Source of the DNA: Neisseria sicca 4320
Lineage (GTDB): Bacteria > Pseudomonadota > Gammaproteobacteria > Burkholderiales > Neisseriaceae
Direction of reading: 5' to 3'
Assembly (NCBI RefSeq): GCF_000193735.1
Contig: NZ_AEPF01000045.1
Location: 1 to 64,000 of the forward strand
DNA length: 64,000 nt
This document shows positions 8,312 to 16,237 of the stretch, in pieces. Numbering within the stretch: the first letter of the stretch is position 1; every line of letters starts with the position of its first letter. Below the pieces are notes generated by a model that ran no database searches, was not told the DNA's origin, and worked only from the letters and a program-made list of their open reading frames with translations. The translations under genes and the position numbers were made by a program.

Positions 8312-8758
8312 TCAGAGCTTGCTGCCGCATACGGCTTCGAATTGTTTTTCGGTAATCGTACCGTTCATCACGCTCATCGGGCGGATATTCGTCGCCGTGT
8401 AGCTGTGTTTGGAAATTTCTTTGCCGTGTTCGTCGAGGAGCTGCAAAGCGGTCAGGCGGTAGGTTTTGTTGGTGCAATGGATTTCCCAGTCGCCGATGGC
8501 GGTTTTGTAGGCGGGCGTGTTGACGAAGCGTTCTTCTTTCATCTTTGACACGGTTTTTCTATCGCGGAAAGTGACCAAAGTGCCGTTTTTCTTGATGCTG
8601 TTTTTATCAATCGCCACTTTGATATTGCCTTCGGAAATTGTGCCGATGTTGTCCCAGTTGCCGCTGACGCCGCCGCTTGTGGTCGTAGTCGTTTGACAGG
8701 CACTCAAAAGCAGGGCTGCGGATAAAGTCGAAATAAGGGGAAAGTGTTTGATGTTCAT
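8312..8758 (-). CDS. Lipoprotein with surface-adhesin E-like domain
   Basis: A 148-residue exported lipoprotein. Residues 1-20 are a signal peptide and LLLSAC gives a lipobox with lipidated C21, followed by a threonine-rich linker. The mature part has the layout I associate with the adhesin E-like family: an IKVAIDKNSIKK segment (about 46-57), VTFRDRKTVSK, a WEIHCTNKTYRL strand and a late cysteine (VCGSKL). Two cysteines could form a disulfide. Adhesion is not implied by the fold alone. The gene is monocistronic, between a CREE and the recQ region. Confidence 0.6.
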   Translation of the reverse strand: MNIKHFPLISTLSAALLLSACQTTTTTSGGVSGNWDNIGTISEGNIKVAIDKNSIKKNGTLVTFRDRKTVSKMKEERFVNTPAYKTAIGDWEIHCTNKTYRLTALQLLDEHGKEISKHSYTATNIRPMSVMNGTITEKQFEAVCGSKL

Positions 8759-8884
8759 AAGTTTCGGTTGCTTAGGATAAATTATTAGACTGCCGTATTA
8801 TGCGCGAAGACGGCGGGGCAGTAAATCGGCTTTGCAAAGTCTTAAAACCGCCAAAAAATGAAAAGGTCGTCTGAAAACAGGTTT

Positions 8885-9038
8885 TCTAGTGGATTTACTT
8901 GAAACCAGTATGCTGCCGCCTCGTATGAGATTAAAGAGAACGGTTTTCCGTTGTAAAGCAAAGAGTGAACCAGTTTCCTACTATCTGCATTGTCGGCGGT
9001 TCCGCCATCTTGTCTCAATCACAAATCAATCCACGATA
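8885..9038. repeat. Degenerate full-length Correia element
   Basis: TCTAGTGGATT at the left and AATCCACGATA at the right are worn CREE ends. The interior (AGAGAACGGTTTTCC, TACTATCTGCATTGTC) still follows the full-length CREE sequence seen at 44,215 in inverse orientation. It lies just upstream of recQ and accounts for part of the spurious N-terminal extension of that frame. Confidence 0.65.
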
Positions 9039-9153
9039 CCCAACCAAGCATAACCCGTTTTCAGACGACCCCATATGGAGAACTCAAATATCCCCCATGC
9101 AGGCAGTGTCTAAAACCGCTAAAATAACGCTTTTCCCTCCCTACGGAACCATC

Positions 9154-11469
9154 ATGCCCCAGCCTTCCGCCCAACAGATTCTGCACGAAGTATTCGGCTA
9201 TCCCGAATTTCGCGGCAAGCAGGAGGCTGTCGTCAATACATTGGCAGGCGGCGGAAGCCTGATGGTATTGATGCCGACGGGTGGGGGCAAGTCGTTGTGT
9301 TACCAAATTCCCGCGCTGATGCGCGAAGGCGTCGCCATTGTCGTTTCGCCACTGATTGCCCTGATGAACGACCAAGTGGCGAGCCTGCACGCCGCAGGCA
9401 TAGAAGCAGCGGCAGTCAACAGCAGCACAACGGTAGAAGAAGCCCGCGAAGTGGCGGACAAACTCGCCCAAGGTCGTCTGAAACTGCTCTACGTCGCACC
9501 GGAGCGGCTGGTTACCGACCGATTCCTACGTTTTCTTGATCAGCAAACCATCAGCCTTTTCGCCATAGATGAAGCACATTGCGTCAGCCAATGGGGGCAT
9601 GATTTCCGCCCCGAATATCAGCAATTAGGGCTGCTTGCCGAACGCTATCCGCAAGTGCCGCGCATTGCCCTGACTGCGACCGCCGATGCGGCGACCCGCG
9701 CCGACATTAAACATTTCCTCCATCTGGAAGACGCGCCCGAATTCATCTCCAGCTTTGACCGCCCGAATATTTATTATCAGGTTATCGAAAAAAACAACGG
9801 CAAAAAGCAGCTTCTCGACTTCATCCGCAAAGAAATGGAAGGGCAAAGCGGCATCGTCTATTGCTTAAGCCGCAAAAAAGTCGAAGACATCGCCCAATTC
9901 CTCTGCGAAAACGGATTGGACGCGATTCCCTACCATGCCGGCTTGAGCATGGAAGTGCGCGAGGCAAACCAACGCCGTTTTACCCGAGAAGACAACATTA
10001 TCGTCGTCGCCACCGTTGCCTTCGGCATGGGCATAGACAAACCGGACGTGCGCTTCGTTGCCCATCTCGATATGCCCCAAAGCGTCGAACATTTCTACCA
10101 AGAATCCGGCCGCGCCGGGCGGGACGGGCTGCCTGCCGTGAGTTGGCTGTGTTACGGGCTGAACGACTGGGTATTGCTGCGCGAACGTATTGCCGAAGGC
10201 AACAGCGACGAAGTGCAGAAACAAATCGAAATGCAGAAGCTCGATGCCATGCTTTCCGTCTGCGAAACCGCCGCCTGCCGCCGCGTCCTGCTGCTCAAGC
10301 ATTTTGGCGAAGAATCTGCTCCCTGCGGACATTGCGACAACTGCCTGCATCCGCCCGTACGCTTCGACGGTACCGTCCTCGTACAAAAGCTTCTCAGTTG
10401 TGTGTATCGCGCCGGACAACGCTTTGCCGCCGGCTATATCACCAACCTTCTGCGCGGTAAAAGTGACGACTGGATACGGCGCAACGGTCACGACAAACTC
10501 TCCACCTTCGGCATTGGCAGCACGCAAACCGACAAAGAATGGCGCAGCGTCATCCGCCAGTGCATCAGCCTCGGCTACCTCACCGTCAACACCGCCCAAT
10601 ATCAGGCATTGCAACTGACCGAAGCCGCAAAAAAAGTCCTTAAAGGCGAAACCGAAGTCATGTTGCGCCCGCTGCGCCGCGAAAAAGCTGCCACTCAAAA
10701 GCCCAAAGACAACTGGCTGCGTACCGAACGCGAAGAACGCCTATGGCAGGCATTGCGGCATTGGCGGCAGCAGCGTGCTCATGCCGAAGAAGTCCCCGCC
10801 TACGTCGTCTGCGGCGACAAAACCCTGCGCGACATCGTCGAAAAAATGCCGAAAACGCTGGAAGATTTGCACCAAATCTACGGTTTGGGCGAAGCAAAAA
10901 TCAACAAATTCGGCATCGACATTCTCAATGTCTGCGAGAACGCAGCCGAAAACCAAAGCGGACAAACGACGACCAGCGAAGAACCCCCATTCATCCCTCA
11001 AACCGAGCGCGAACAGCAATTACAGCAAAAGCTGGAAACCTGGCGTGCCGAGCAGGCAGCCTCCAAACAATGCGCCTTGGGCAAAATCCTTTCCAACATC
11101 AGCCTGACCGATCTTGTCGTCCTCACGCCCGCCGAAGAAGCCGATTTACTCGGTATCTACGGCATAGGCAGCGAAAGGATTGCCCAATACGGGCAGGCAA
11201 TACTCGACATCTGCCGCCCCTACGCAGACGGGCTTTCCGAGCCGAAACAGGCAGAACGCCAGCTCGCCCGCCGCCTGTTCCAATGGTGTCTCGACACCGC
11301 TCGATATGAAGGCGGAGAGATGCACGCCGTCGCCAGAAAACAGACTTTACGCGCCATCGCCAAAGCCTGGCCGCAAACCCTGACGGCGCTTTCTAAAATA
11401 GACGGCGTGAGCGGGGAATGGCTGGACAAATACGGCGAGGAAATCATAGAAATCTGCACGGCGGATTGA
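9154..11469 (+). CDS. recQ: ATP-dependent DNA helicase RecQ with three HRDC domains
   Basis: RecQ is a 3'-5' helicase acting in recombination and repair; in gonococci it also promotes pilin antigenic variation. The 771-residue protein has Walker A MPTGGGKS with K46, the DEAH box at 139-142 and a GMGIDKPDVRFV segment. Its zinc site is C375, C391, C394 and C397, followed by a winged-helix RQC domain. Three HRDC domains follow in tandem (about 525-600, 618-690, 700-771), a neisserial hallmark; E. coli RecQ has one. The frame is open to 8965, but that extension runs through a decayed CREE. The ATG at 9154 (MPQPSAQQIL) matches the family start. Confidence 0.95.
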   Translation: MPQPSAQQILHEVFGYPEFRGKQEAVVNTLAGGGSLMVLMPTGGGKSLCYQIPALMREGVAIVVSPLIALMNDQVASLHAAGIEAAAVNSSTTVEEAREVADKLAQGRLKLLYVAPERLVTDRFLRFLDQQTISLFAIDEAHCVSQWGHDFRPEYQQLGLLAERYPQVPRIALTATADAATRADIKHFLHLEDAPEFISSFDRPNIYYQVIEKNNGKKQLLDFIRKEMEGQSGIVYCLSRKKVEDIAQFLCENGLDAIPYHAGLSMEVREANQRRFTREDNIIVVATVAFGMGIDKPDVRFVAHLDMPQSVEHFYQESGRAGRDGLPAVSWLCYGLNDWVLLRERIAEGNSDEVQKQIEMQKLDAMLSVCETAACRRVLLLKHFGEESAPCGHCDNCLHPPVRFDGTVLVQKLLSCVYRAGQRFAAGYITNLLRGKSDDWIRRNGHDKLSTFGIGSTQTDKEWRSVIRQCISLGYLTVNTAQYQALQLTEAAKKVLKGETEVMLRPLRREKAATQKPKDNWLRTEREERLWQALRHWRQQRAHAEEVPAYVVCGDKTLRDIVEKMPKTLEDLHQIYGLGEAKINKFGIDILNVCENAAENQSGQTTTSEEPPFIPQTEREQQLQQKLETWRAEQAASKQCALGKILSNISLTDLVVLTPAEEADLLGIYGIGSERIAQYGQAILDICRPYADGLSEPKQAERQLARRLFQWCLDTARYEGGEMHAVARKQTLRAIAKAWPQTLTALSKIDGVSGEWLDKYGEEIIEICTAD

Positions 11470-11474
11470 CAATC

Positions 11475-11519
11475 AAAAAGGTCGTCTGAAAACCCCGTAA
11501 AAGGTTTTCAGACGACCTA
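11475..11519 (+). terminator. Uptake-sequence terminator after recQ
   Basis: AAAAAGGTCGTCTGAAAAC pairs with GTTTTCAGACGACCT 6 nt beyond the recQ stop. Confidence 0.7.
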
Positions 11520-11644
11520 TTAATACTGCTTCAGTATCTTAGCCAATCCCAATAAAATAATTTATCTTCCGACCCCTATTGGAAAGGCGAAAAAATGGCA
11601 ACCGAACCGAAATTATACACGATTTAGAAAATAATCTCAAATAA

Positions 11645-12178
11645 AACAATATATTAAAACTCAAACAACTCTTTCCCGAAGCCTTTTGCGAAGACCAAAT
11701 CGACTTTAAAAAGCTCAAACTCGTCTTCGGCGCCGAAAACCTTGCCGGCTCGGGCGAACGTTATCGACTCGATTGGGCGGGCAAAACGGACGCCTATCTC
11801 AATCTCCAAAGTCCTAATTCCCGCACCTTCGCTCCCTGCAAAGAAGAATCCGCAGATTTCGACGGCACGCAAAACGTGTTTATCGAAGGCGAAAATCTCA
11901 AAGCACTGAAAATCCTGCAAAAATTCTATGCCGTCAGCGTAAAGATGATTTACATCGACCCGCCCTACAACACCGGCAGCGATTCCTTTATCTATCCCGA
12001 CAAATTCTCCGAGAACTGCGAAGAATACGCCCGCCGCGTAGGCGATACCGACGACGCGGTCTAACTGAAGCGCGACGGCGTATTCCAAGGCGCGACGCCG
12101 TTTGAGATTTTGCAGATTTATTTTCTCAACCTGTGGTGTAAACGACGCGACGATTGCCTACATCGGATTTCAGACGAT
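11645..12178 (+). pseudogene. Remnant of a type III restriction-modification DNA methyltransferase (mod)
   Basis: From 11645 the frame reads like the first part of a type III adenine methyltransferase: LKQLFPEAF, CKEESADFDGTQNVFIEGEN, LKILQKFY and the catalytic motif MIYIDPPYNTGSD. It stops at a TAA (12062-12064). The same frame resumes with LKRDGVFQGA, as in intact Mod proteins, then loses similarity. There is no usable start: a TAA at 11642 precedes it. An ATG at 11595 opens a short stretch that looks like a frameshifted N terminus. About three quarters of a normal Mod protein and any Res partner are missing. This is a dead, possibly once horizontally acquired, restriction locus between recQ and a ribonuclease gene. 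Confidence 0.8.
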
Positions 12179-12195
12179 GTTTTATATGCCTCTCC

Positions 12196-14058
12196 TTACA
12201 CAACCGCAGGAGCGACGGCTTTCACATAATTCAACGCGATAAACTGCTTTTCAGGATCAAGCTCGGTGATTTTGAGCAGGACTTGCGATTTGGGCAGCGC
12301 GTCGAACGGGATGCCGGTGGCGCGGGTTACCAGCGGCAGGCCTTCGATGCGGACGAGGTCTTCTTTGAGGATGGTCGCGGTCAGCTCGCTTGTGCCTTGC
12401 TGTTGCAGGTACACGAGGCTCCAGTAAGCTTCCATCTGTCGTTGGAAATCGGCATAGGCGGTGTAGGCGGTGTCGAAATCGCGCAGGGCGGCGAAGAGTT
12501 CGGCATCGCTTTGCCGGAAAAGTGGCTCGGCGGTGTCGTCTATCAGGCTGAGAAGTTGTTTTTGGTTGATGTAGTCGGCGGCGCGGCGCAGCGGCGAGGT
12601 GAACCAGCCGTAATGCTGTACGCCCATGCCGATGTGCGGCTCGGATTTGGTGCTCATGCGTACTTTTCCGGCGGGTTGGACGCGGAATAGGCCGGGCAGG
12701 TCGTTGTCATGGAGCATCTGCGCCCAAGTGCTGTTGGCGAGTATCATCATTTCGCTGACCAGCATATCGATGGGCGAGCCGCGTTCGCGGCGGACGACGG
12801 AGACTTTGCCTGCTTCATCCAATTCGATGCTGTAATCGTATTGCGGCGCGCGGTCGGGTTCGTATTTGCCGCGTGCTTTTTGCAGGGCGACGGCGAATTG
12901 ATAGAACCAAATCAGGTCTTGATGATGGGCGAACATCATTTCGCCGGCTTCGTCCAAGCCGGTTTCGGCGTTGAAATGCGGCTCGATGGTTTGGATGCGC
13001 AGATTTTCGGCGATGTTGACGGTTTCGATTTTGCAGGTCGGCTCGCCGACGTTGAACTCGCTGTCCACATCAAAATAAATGCTGACGGCAGGACGGTACG
13101 CGCCCGCATCAAGGCTGAACGCGGCAATCCAGTTTTCGGGCAGCATGGTGATTTTGCCGCCGGGGAAATAGACCGTGCTCAAGCGTTCCATGATGTTTTT
13201 TTCCATTTTGTCGCCTGGTTTAATGGCAAGCGACGGCGCGGCGATGTGGATACCGACGCGTTTCGTGCCGTTGCCCAAGTCGGTCAGGCTTAAAGCGTCG
13301 TCCACTTCGGTGGTCGATTCGTCATCAATGGAAAAGGCGCTAACGTCGGCCTTGGGCAGGTCGGGCATTTCCGGAAGCGGAAGGTCGGGAAAGCCTGTTC
13401 CTTTGGGGAAGTATTTGATTTCAAAACCGTCTTGCAGGTATTGCGGAATGGACGTAATGCCGCCTGTTTTTTTCGCCAATTCGTAGGCGGAGGTTTTCAG
13501 CGCGTCGGCAGCTTTGGTAAAGGCTTTGTAGGTCAGCGACTGCTTGTCGGGCGCGTGCAGGATGGTTTTTAAATCCGCCGCGATTTCAGACGGCATCTCG
13601 CCGCGTTTCAAGGCTTCCGCCCAAGCGTCGATTTGCGCGTCTTGCTGTTTTTTGCGTTCGATGGCGGCAAGTGCTTGTTTTAAAGTTTCTTCGGGCGCGG
13701 CTTTGAACACGCCTTTGGCTTTTTTGTAGAAATACATCGGCGCGGTGTAAAGCGCAATCAAGGTCGCCGCCAGCTCGGTTTTGGTCGGTGCATGGCCGTA
13801 ATATTCTTCGGCGATGGCTTCGGCGGAAAATTCTTCTTCGCCGCATACTTCCCACAATAAATCGGTGTCAATGTCCGCCGCCTGCGCCTGCGCGTTCTCC
13901 AAAAATGCCGCCATATCGCCGTCGAATTCGGCAAAGACATTATTCGCCTTCACTTTGGTGCGTTTGCCGTGTTGGGTATCGACTTGGTAGGTGGCGTCGT
14001 TTTTTTGGACGATGGCGGCGACTTTGAATTGGCCGGACTCTTCGTAAAAGATATTCAT
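12196..14058 (-). CDS. RNase II-family exoribonuclease
   Basis: A 620-residue RNB-domain protein expected to degrade single-stranded RNA 3' to 5'. The catalytic signature SIDDESTTEVDDALSL spans residues 243-258. D245, D253 and D254 match the E. coli RNase II aspartates 201, 209 and 210, while E251 stands where E. coli has D207. The arginine-rich segment GLFRVQPAGKVRMSTKSEPHIGMGVQHYGWFTSPLRRAADYINQ holds the RNB signature late in the protein. The N-terminal 240 residues replace the paired cold-shock domains with a divergent region. It is a beta-proteobacterial variant of RNase II, not RNase R. No strong ribosome binding site is seen. Confidence 0.85.
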   Translation of the reverse strand: MNIFYEESGQFKVAAIVQKNDATYQVDTQHGKRTKVKANNVFAEFDGDMAAFLENAQAQAADIDTDLLWEVCGEEEFSAEAIAEEYYGHAPTKTELAATLIALYTAPMYFYKKAKGVFKAAPEETLKQALAAIERKKQQDAQIDAWAEALKRGEMPSEIAADLKTILHAPDKQSLTYKAFTKAADALKTSAYELAKKTGGITSIPQYLQDGFEIKYFPKGTGFPDLPLPEMPDLPKADVSAFSIDDESTTEVDDALSLTDLGNGTKRVGIHIAAPSLAIKPGDKMEKNIMERLSTVYFPGGKITMLPENWIAAFSLDAGAYRPAVSIYFDVDSEFNVGEPTCKIETVNIAENLRIQTIEPHFNAETGLDEAGEMMFAHHQDLIWFYQFAVALQKARGKYEPDRAPQYDYSIELDEAGKVSVVRRERGSPIDMLVSEMMILANSTWAQMLHDNDLPGLFRVQPAGKVRMSTKSEPHIGMGVQHYGWFTSPLRRAADYINQKQLLSLIDDTAEPLFRQSDAELFAALRDFDTAYTAYADFQRQMEAYWSLVYLQQQGTSELTATILKEDLVRIEGLPLVTRATGIPFDALPKSQVLLKITELDPEKQFIALNYVKAVAPAVV

Positions 14059-14126
14059 GTATTGCTGCTGTCAGGTTGAAGTGGGAAACGGGCAATTTTA
14101 GCAGATTCTCGTTAATAAAGACGGAC

Positions 14127-14194
14127 AAAAGGTCGTCTGAAAAACTTGCCCTCCCCTTCTCATTTCATTGAAACTGCCTTTTCAGACGACCTTT
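14127..14194. terminator. Inverted uptake-sequence pair
   Basis: AAAAGGTCGTCTGAAAA and TTTTCAGACGACCTTT face each other across a 38-nt spacer, in the gap between divergent genes. It is not downstream of either one, so a terminator role is doubtful. Confidence 0.45.
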
Positions 14195-14340
14195 GACGAC
14201 TTTGACCGCGCTCAAACCTGCTGCGCTCCGCCCATGCTGCCTGATTTGAAATAATTTTTTTTAAAAATAGAAGGATAGGTTTGTATTTTGCCCAAGGTCG
14301 TCTGAAAACCTGCGCTTTGCAAACCTGTAGTTTAGGATTA

Positions 14341-14352
14341 GTATAACTATAC
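14341..14352. promoter_or_regulatory. Possible operator before the acyl-CoA dehydrogenase gene
   Basis: GTATA-AC-TATAC is a short inverted repeat 48 nt before the start codon, a position suited to a repressor. No regulator for it is present in the window, and the match may be chance. Confidence 0.25.
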
Positions 14353-14399
14353 CAATTTATCCCAAATCCATTTCAAATCATTCACTTCGGAGAAATTCC

Positions 14400-16169
14400 A
14401 TGATCTACACGGTCCCTGTAAACGAATTGCGTTTCGGCATCCGCGTGCACGGCAGGTTGGACGAAATCTTACAACTGCCCCATGCGGAAGGTTTGGATGC
14501 GGAAACGGTGGATGCGGTGCTGGACGAGGCGGCGCGGTTTGCGTCGGAGCAATGGGCGGACACCAACCGCACCGGCGATTTGCACGGCGCGGGTTTTTCA
14601 GACGACCTGATTACGACCCATCCCGATTTGGCGCGTGCCTACTATGGTTTCTGCGAAGCGGGCTGGGCGGGTTTGCGCGCGCCGGCGGAGTTTGGCGGAC
14701 AGGGGCTGCCGGTGGTCGTGTCGGCGGCGTGTGAAGAGATGTGGTGCGCCGCCAACCTTGCCCTGTCGCTGATGCCGATGCTGACGCTGGGGGCGGTGGA
14801 CGCGCTGTTCAAACACGGCAGCGAGGAGCAGAAACAGATCTACCTGCCGAAAATGTGCAGCGGCGAATGGGCGGGAACAATGAATTTGAGCGAACCGCAG
14901 GCGGGTTCGGATTTGAACCACATCGCCACCCGCGCCGTGCCGAAGGAAAACGGCGCGTATGCCCTCAGCGGTCAGAAAATCTTCATCACTTGGGGCAATC
15001 AGGAAATGACGGAAAACATCGTCCATCTGGTGCTCGCGCGCCTGCCCGATGCCGCGCCGGGCGTGCAGGGGGTATCGATGTTTATCGTGCCGAAATATTT
15101 GGTGAACGCGGACGGCAGCTTGGGCGGACGCAACGGCGTGCGCGCCATCGGCATCGAACACAAGCTCGGCATACACGCCAGCCCGACCTGTACGATGGAG
15201 TTCGACAACGCCGAAGGCTATCTGGTCGGCAGGGCGGGCAAGGGTTTGGCGTATATGTTTACCATGATGAAAACCGCGCGGCTGAACGTCGGCATCGAAG
15301 GCCACGCCGTCGCCGAACGCGCCTACCAAAACGCGCTCGCCTATGCGAAAGAGCGCGTGCAGGGACGCGACGAGGCGGACGGTTCAGACGACGTAGCGAT
15401 TATCCGCCATCCCGACGTGCGCCGTATGTTGTTGATACAAAAGGCAACGCTCGCCGCCCAACGCTCCCTCTATCTGCGCGCCGCCGCCCTGACCGATTTT
15501 GCCGCCGCCTGCCCCGACAACGTATTGCGCAAAGAAGCAGAGCGCGAACTGGATTTCCTGATTCCCATCGTCAAAGCCTGGCCGACCGACAACGGCGTCG
15601 TCCTGACCAACCTCGCCGTCCAGATTTACGGCGGCGCGGGTTACGTCGAAGAAAGCGGCGTGGCGCAATACCTGCGCGACGTGCGGATTACGCCGATTTA
15701 CGAAGGCACCAACGGCATACAGGCCGCCGATTTGGCAGGGCGCAAAACCACCGGCAAAAACGGCGCACTGCCCTTGAAGCTGCTCGCCGAAGGCAAAGAG
15801 CTGGCGGACAAACTCGCCGCCGCCGAACCTGCCGCCGCGCAGCAACTGGCGCAAGCCATTGAAACGGCGGAACAAAGCATCGCCCGCATGGTCGGATACG
15901 CCGACCGTCCCGCCCTCGCCGCCGCCGCGTCCAACGCCTACCTGCAACAAATGGGGCTGACGCTCGGCGCCATCGGACTCGCCCGCGCCTACCTTGCCGC
16001 CGAAGCCGCCCGAACGGACAACGCCGACGGCTTCGGCAGCAATTTCTACGCCACACAGCAACACAACGCCCGCGTCTATTGCGCCCACGTCCTACCGCAG
16101 GTGTACGCCTGCGCCGCGCAGATTGAAAACGCGCAGGCATTGTTGGATGTGCCGTTAGAGCTTTATTGA
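14400..16169 (+). CDS. Acyl-CoA dehydrogenase, DmdC-like long form
   Basis: A flavoenzyme that introduces a trans-2 double bond into an acyl-CoA and hands electrons to ETF. The 589-residue protein is of the long DmdC/FadE-like type: an N-terminal helical cap, SGEWAGTMNLSEPQAGSDL (about 158-176), KIFITWG, a middle beta domain, and a C-terminal four-helix domain plus an extra helical tail. The catalytic base is E435 in IYEGTNGIQ, at the same number as in DmdC. GGAGAAATTCC gives a good ribosome binding site. An uptake sequence at about 14,597 is translated as SDDL. Substrate cannot be read from sequence; methylmercaptopropionyl-CoA or a medium or long acyl-CoA are options. Confidence 0.88.
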   Translation: MIYTVPVNELRFGIRVHGRLDEILQLPHAEGLDAETVDAVLDEAARFASEQWADTNRTGDLHGAGFSDDLITTHPDLARAYYGFCEAGWAGLRAPAEFGGQGLPVVVSAACEEMWCAANLALSLMPMLTLGAVDALFKHGSEEQKQIYLPKMCSGEWAGTMNLSEPQAGSDLNHIATRAVPKENGAYALSGQKIFITWGNQEMTENIVHLVLARLPDAAPGVQGVSMFIVPKYLVNADGSLGGRNGVRAIGIEHKLGIHASPTCTMEFDNAEGYLVGRAGKGLAYMFTMMKTARLNVGIEGHAVAERAYQNALAYAKERVQGRDEADGSDDVAIIRHPDVRRMLLIQKATLAAQRSLYLRAAALTDFAAACPDNVLRKEAERELDFLIPIVKAWPTDNGVVLTNLAVQIYGGAGYVEESGVAQYLRDVRITPIYEGTNGIQAADLAGRKTTGKNGALPLKLLAEGKELADKLAAAEPAAAQQLAQAIETAEQSIARMVGYADRPALAAAASNAYLQQMGLTLGAIGLARAYLAAEAARTDNADGFGSNFYATQQHNARVYCAHVLPQVYACAAQIENAQALLDVPLELY

Positions 16170-16187
16170 CGGATGCGGGTTTGAAAA

Positions 16188-16230
16188 GAGGTCGTCTGAA
16201 ACTGGAAATCAGGTTTCAGACGACCTTTTT
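16188..16230. terminator. Bidirectional uptake-sequence terminator
   Basis: AGGTCGTCTGAAAC and GTTTCAGACGACCT form a stem with a T run between the convergent acyl-CoA dehydrogenase and dinG genes. Confidence 0.75.
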
Positions 16231-16237
16231 ATGGGTT

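Noticed and set aside
8783..8790. ATTAGACT upstream of the lipoprotein gene as an ECF promoter
   Set aside because: The -10-like AGTCTAAT lacks a TGTAAG-like hexamer at the 16-nt spacing, so membership of the sigma regulon is not supported.
8965..9153. N-terminal extension of RecQ by 63 residues
   Set aside because: The extension runs through a decayed Correia element and an uptake sequence and is not like any RecQ; the ATG at 9154 matches the family.
11645..12178. Functional DNA methyltransferase
   Set aside because: There is no start codon in frame upstream of the conserved region, a nonsense codon interrupts it, and most of the catalytic domain is missing.
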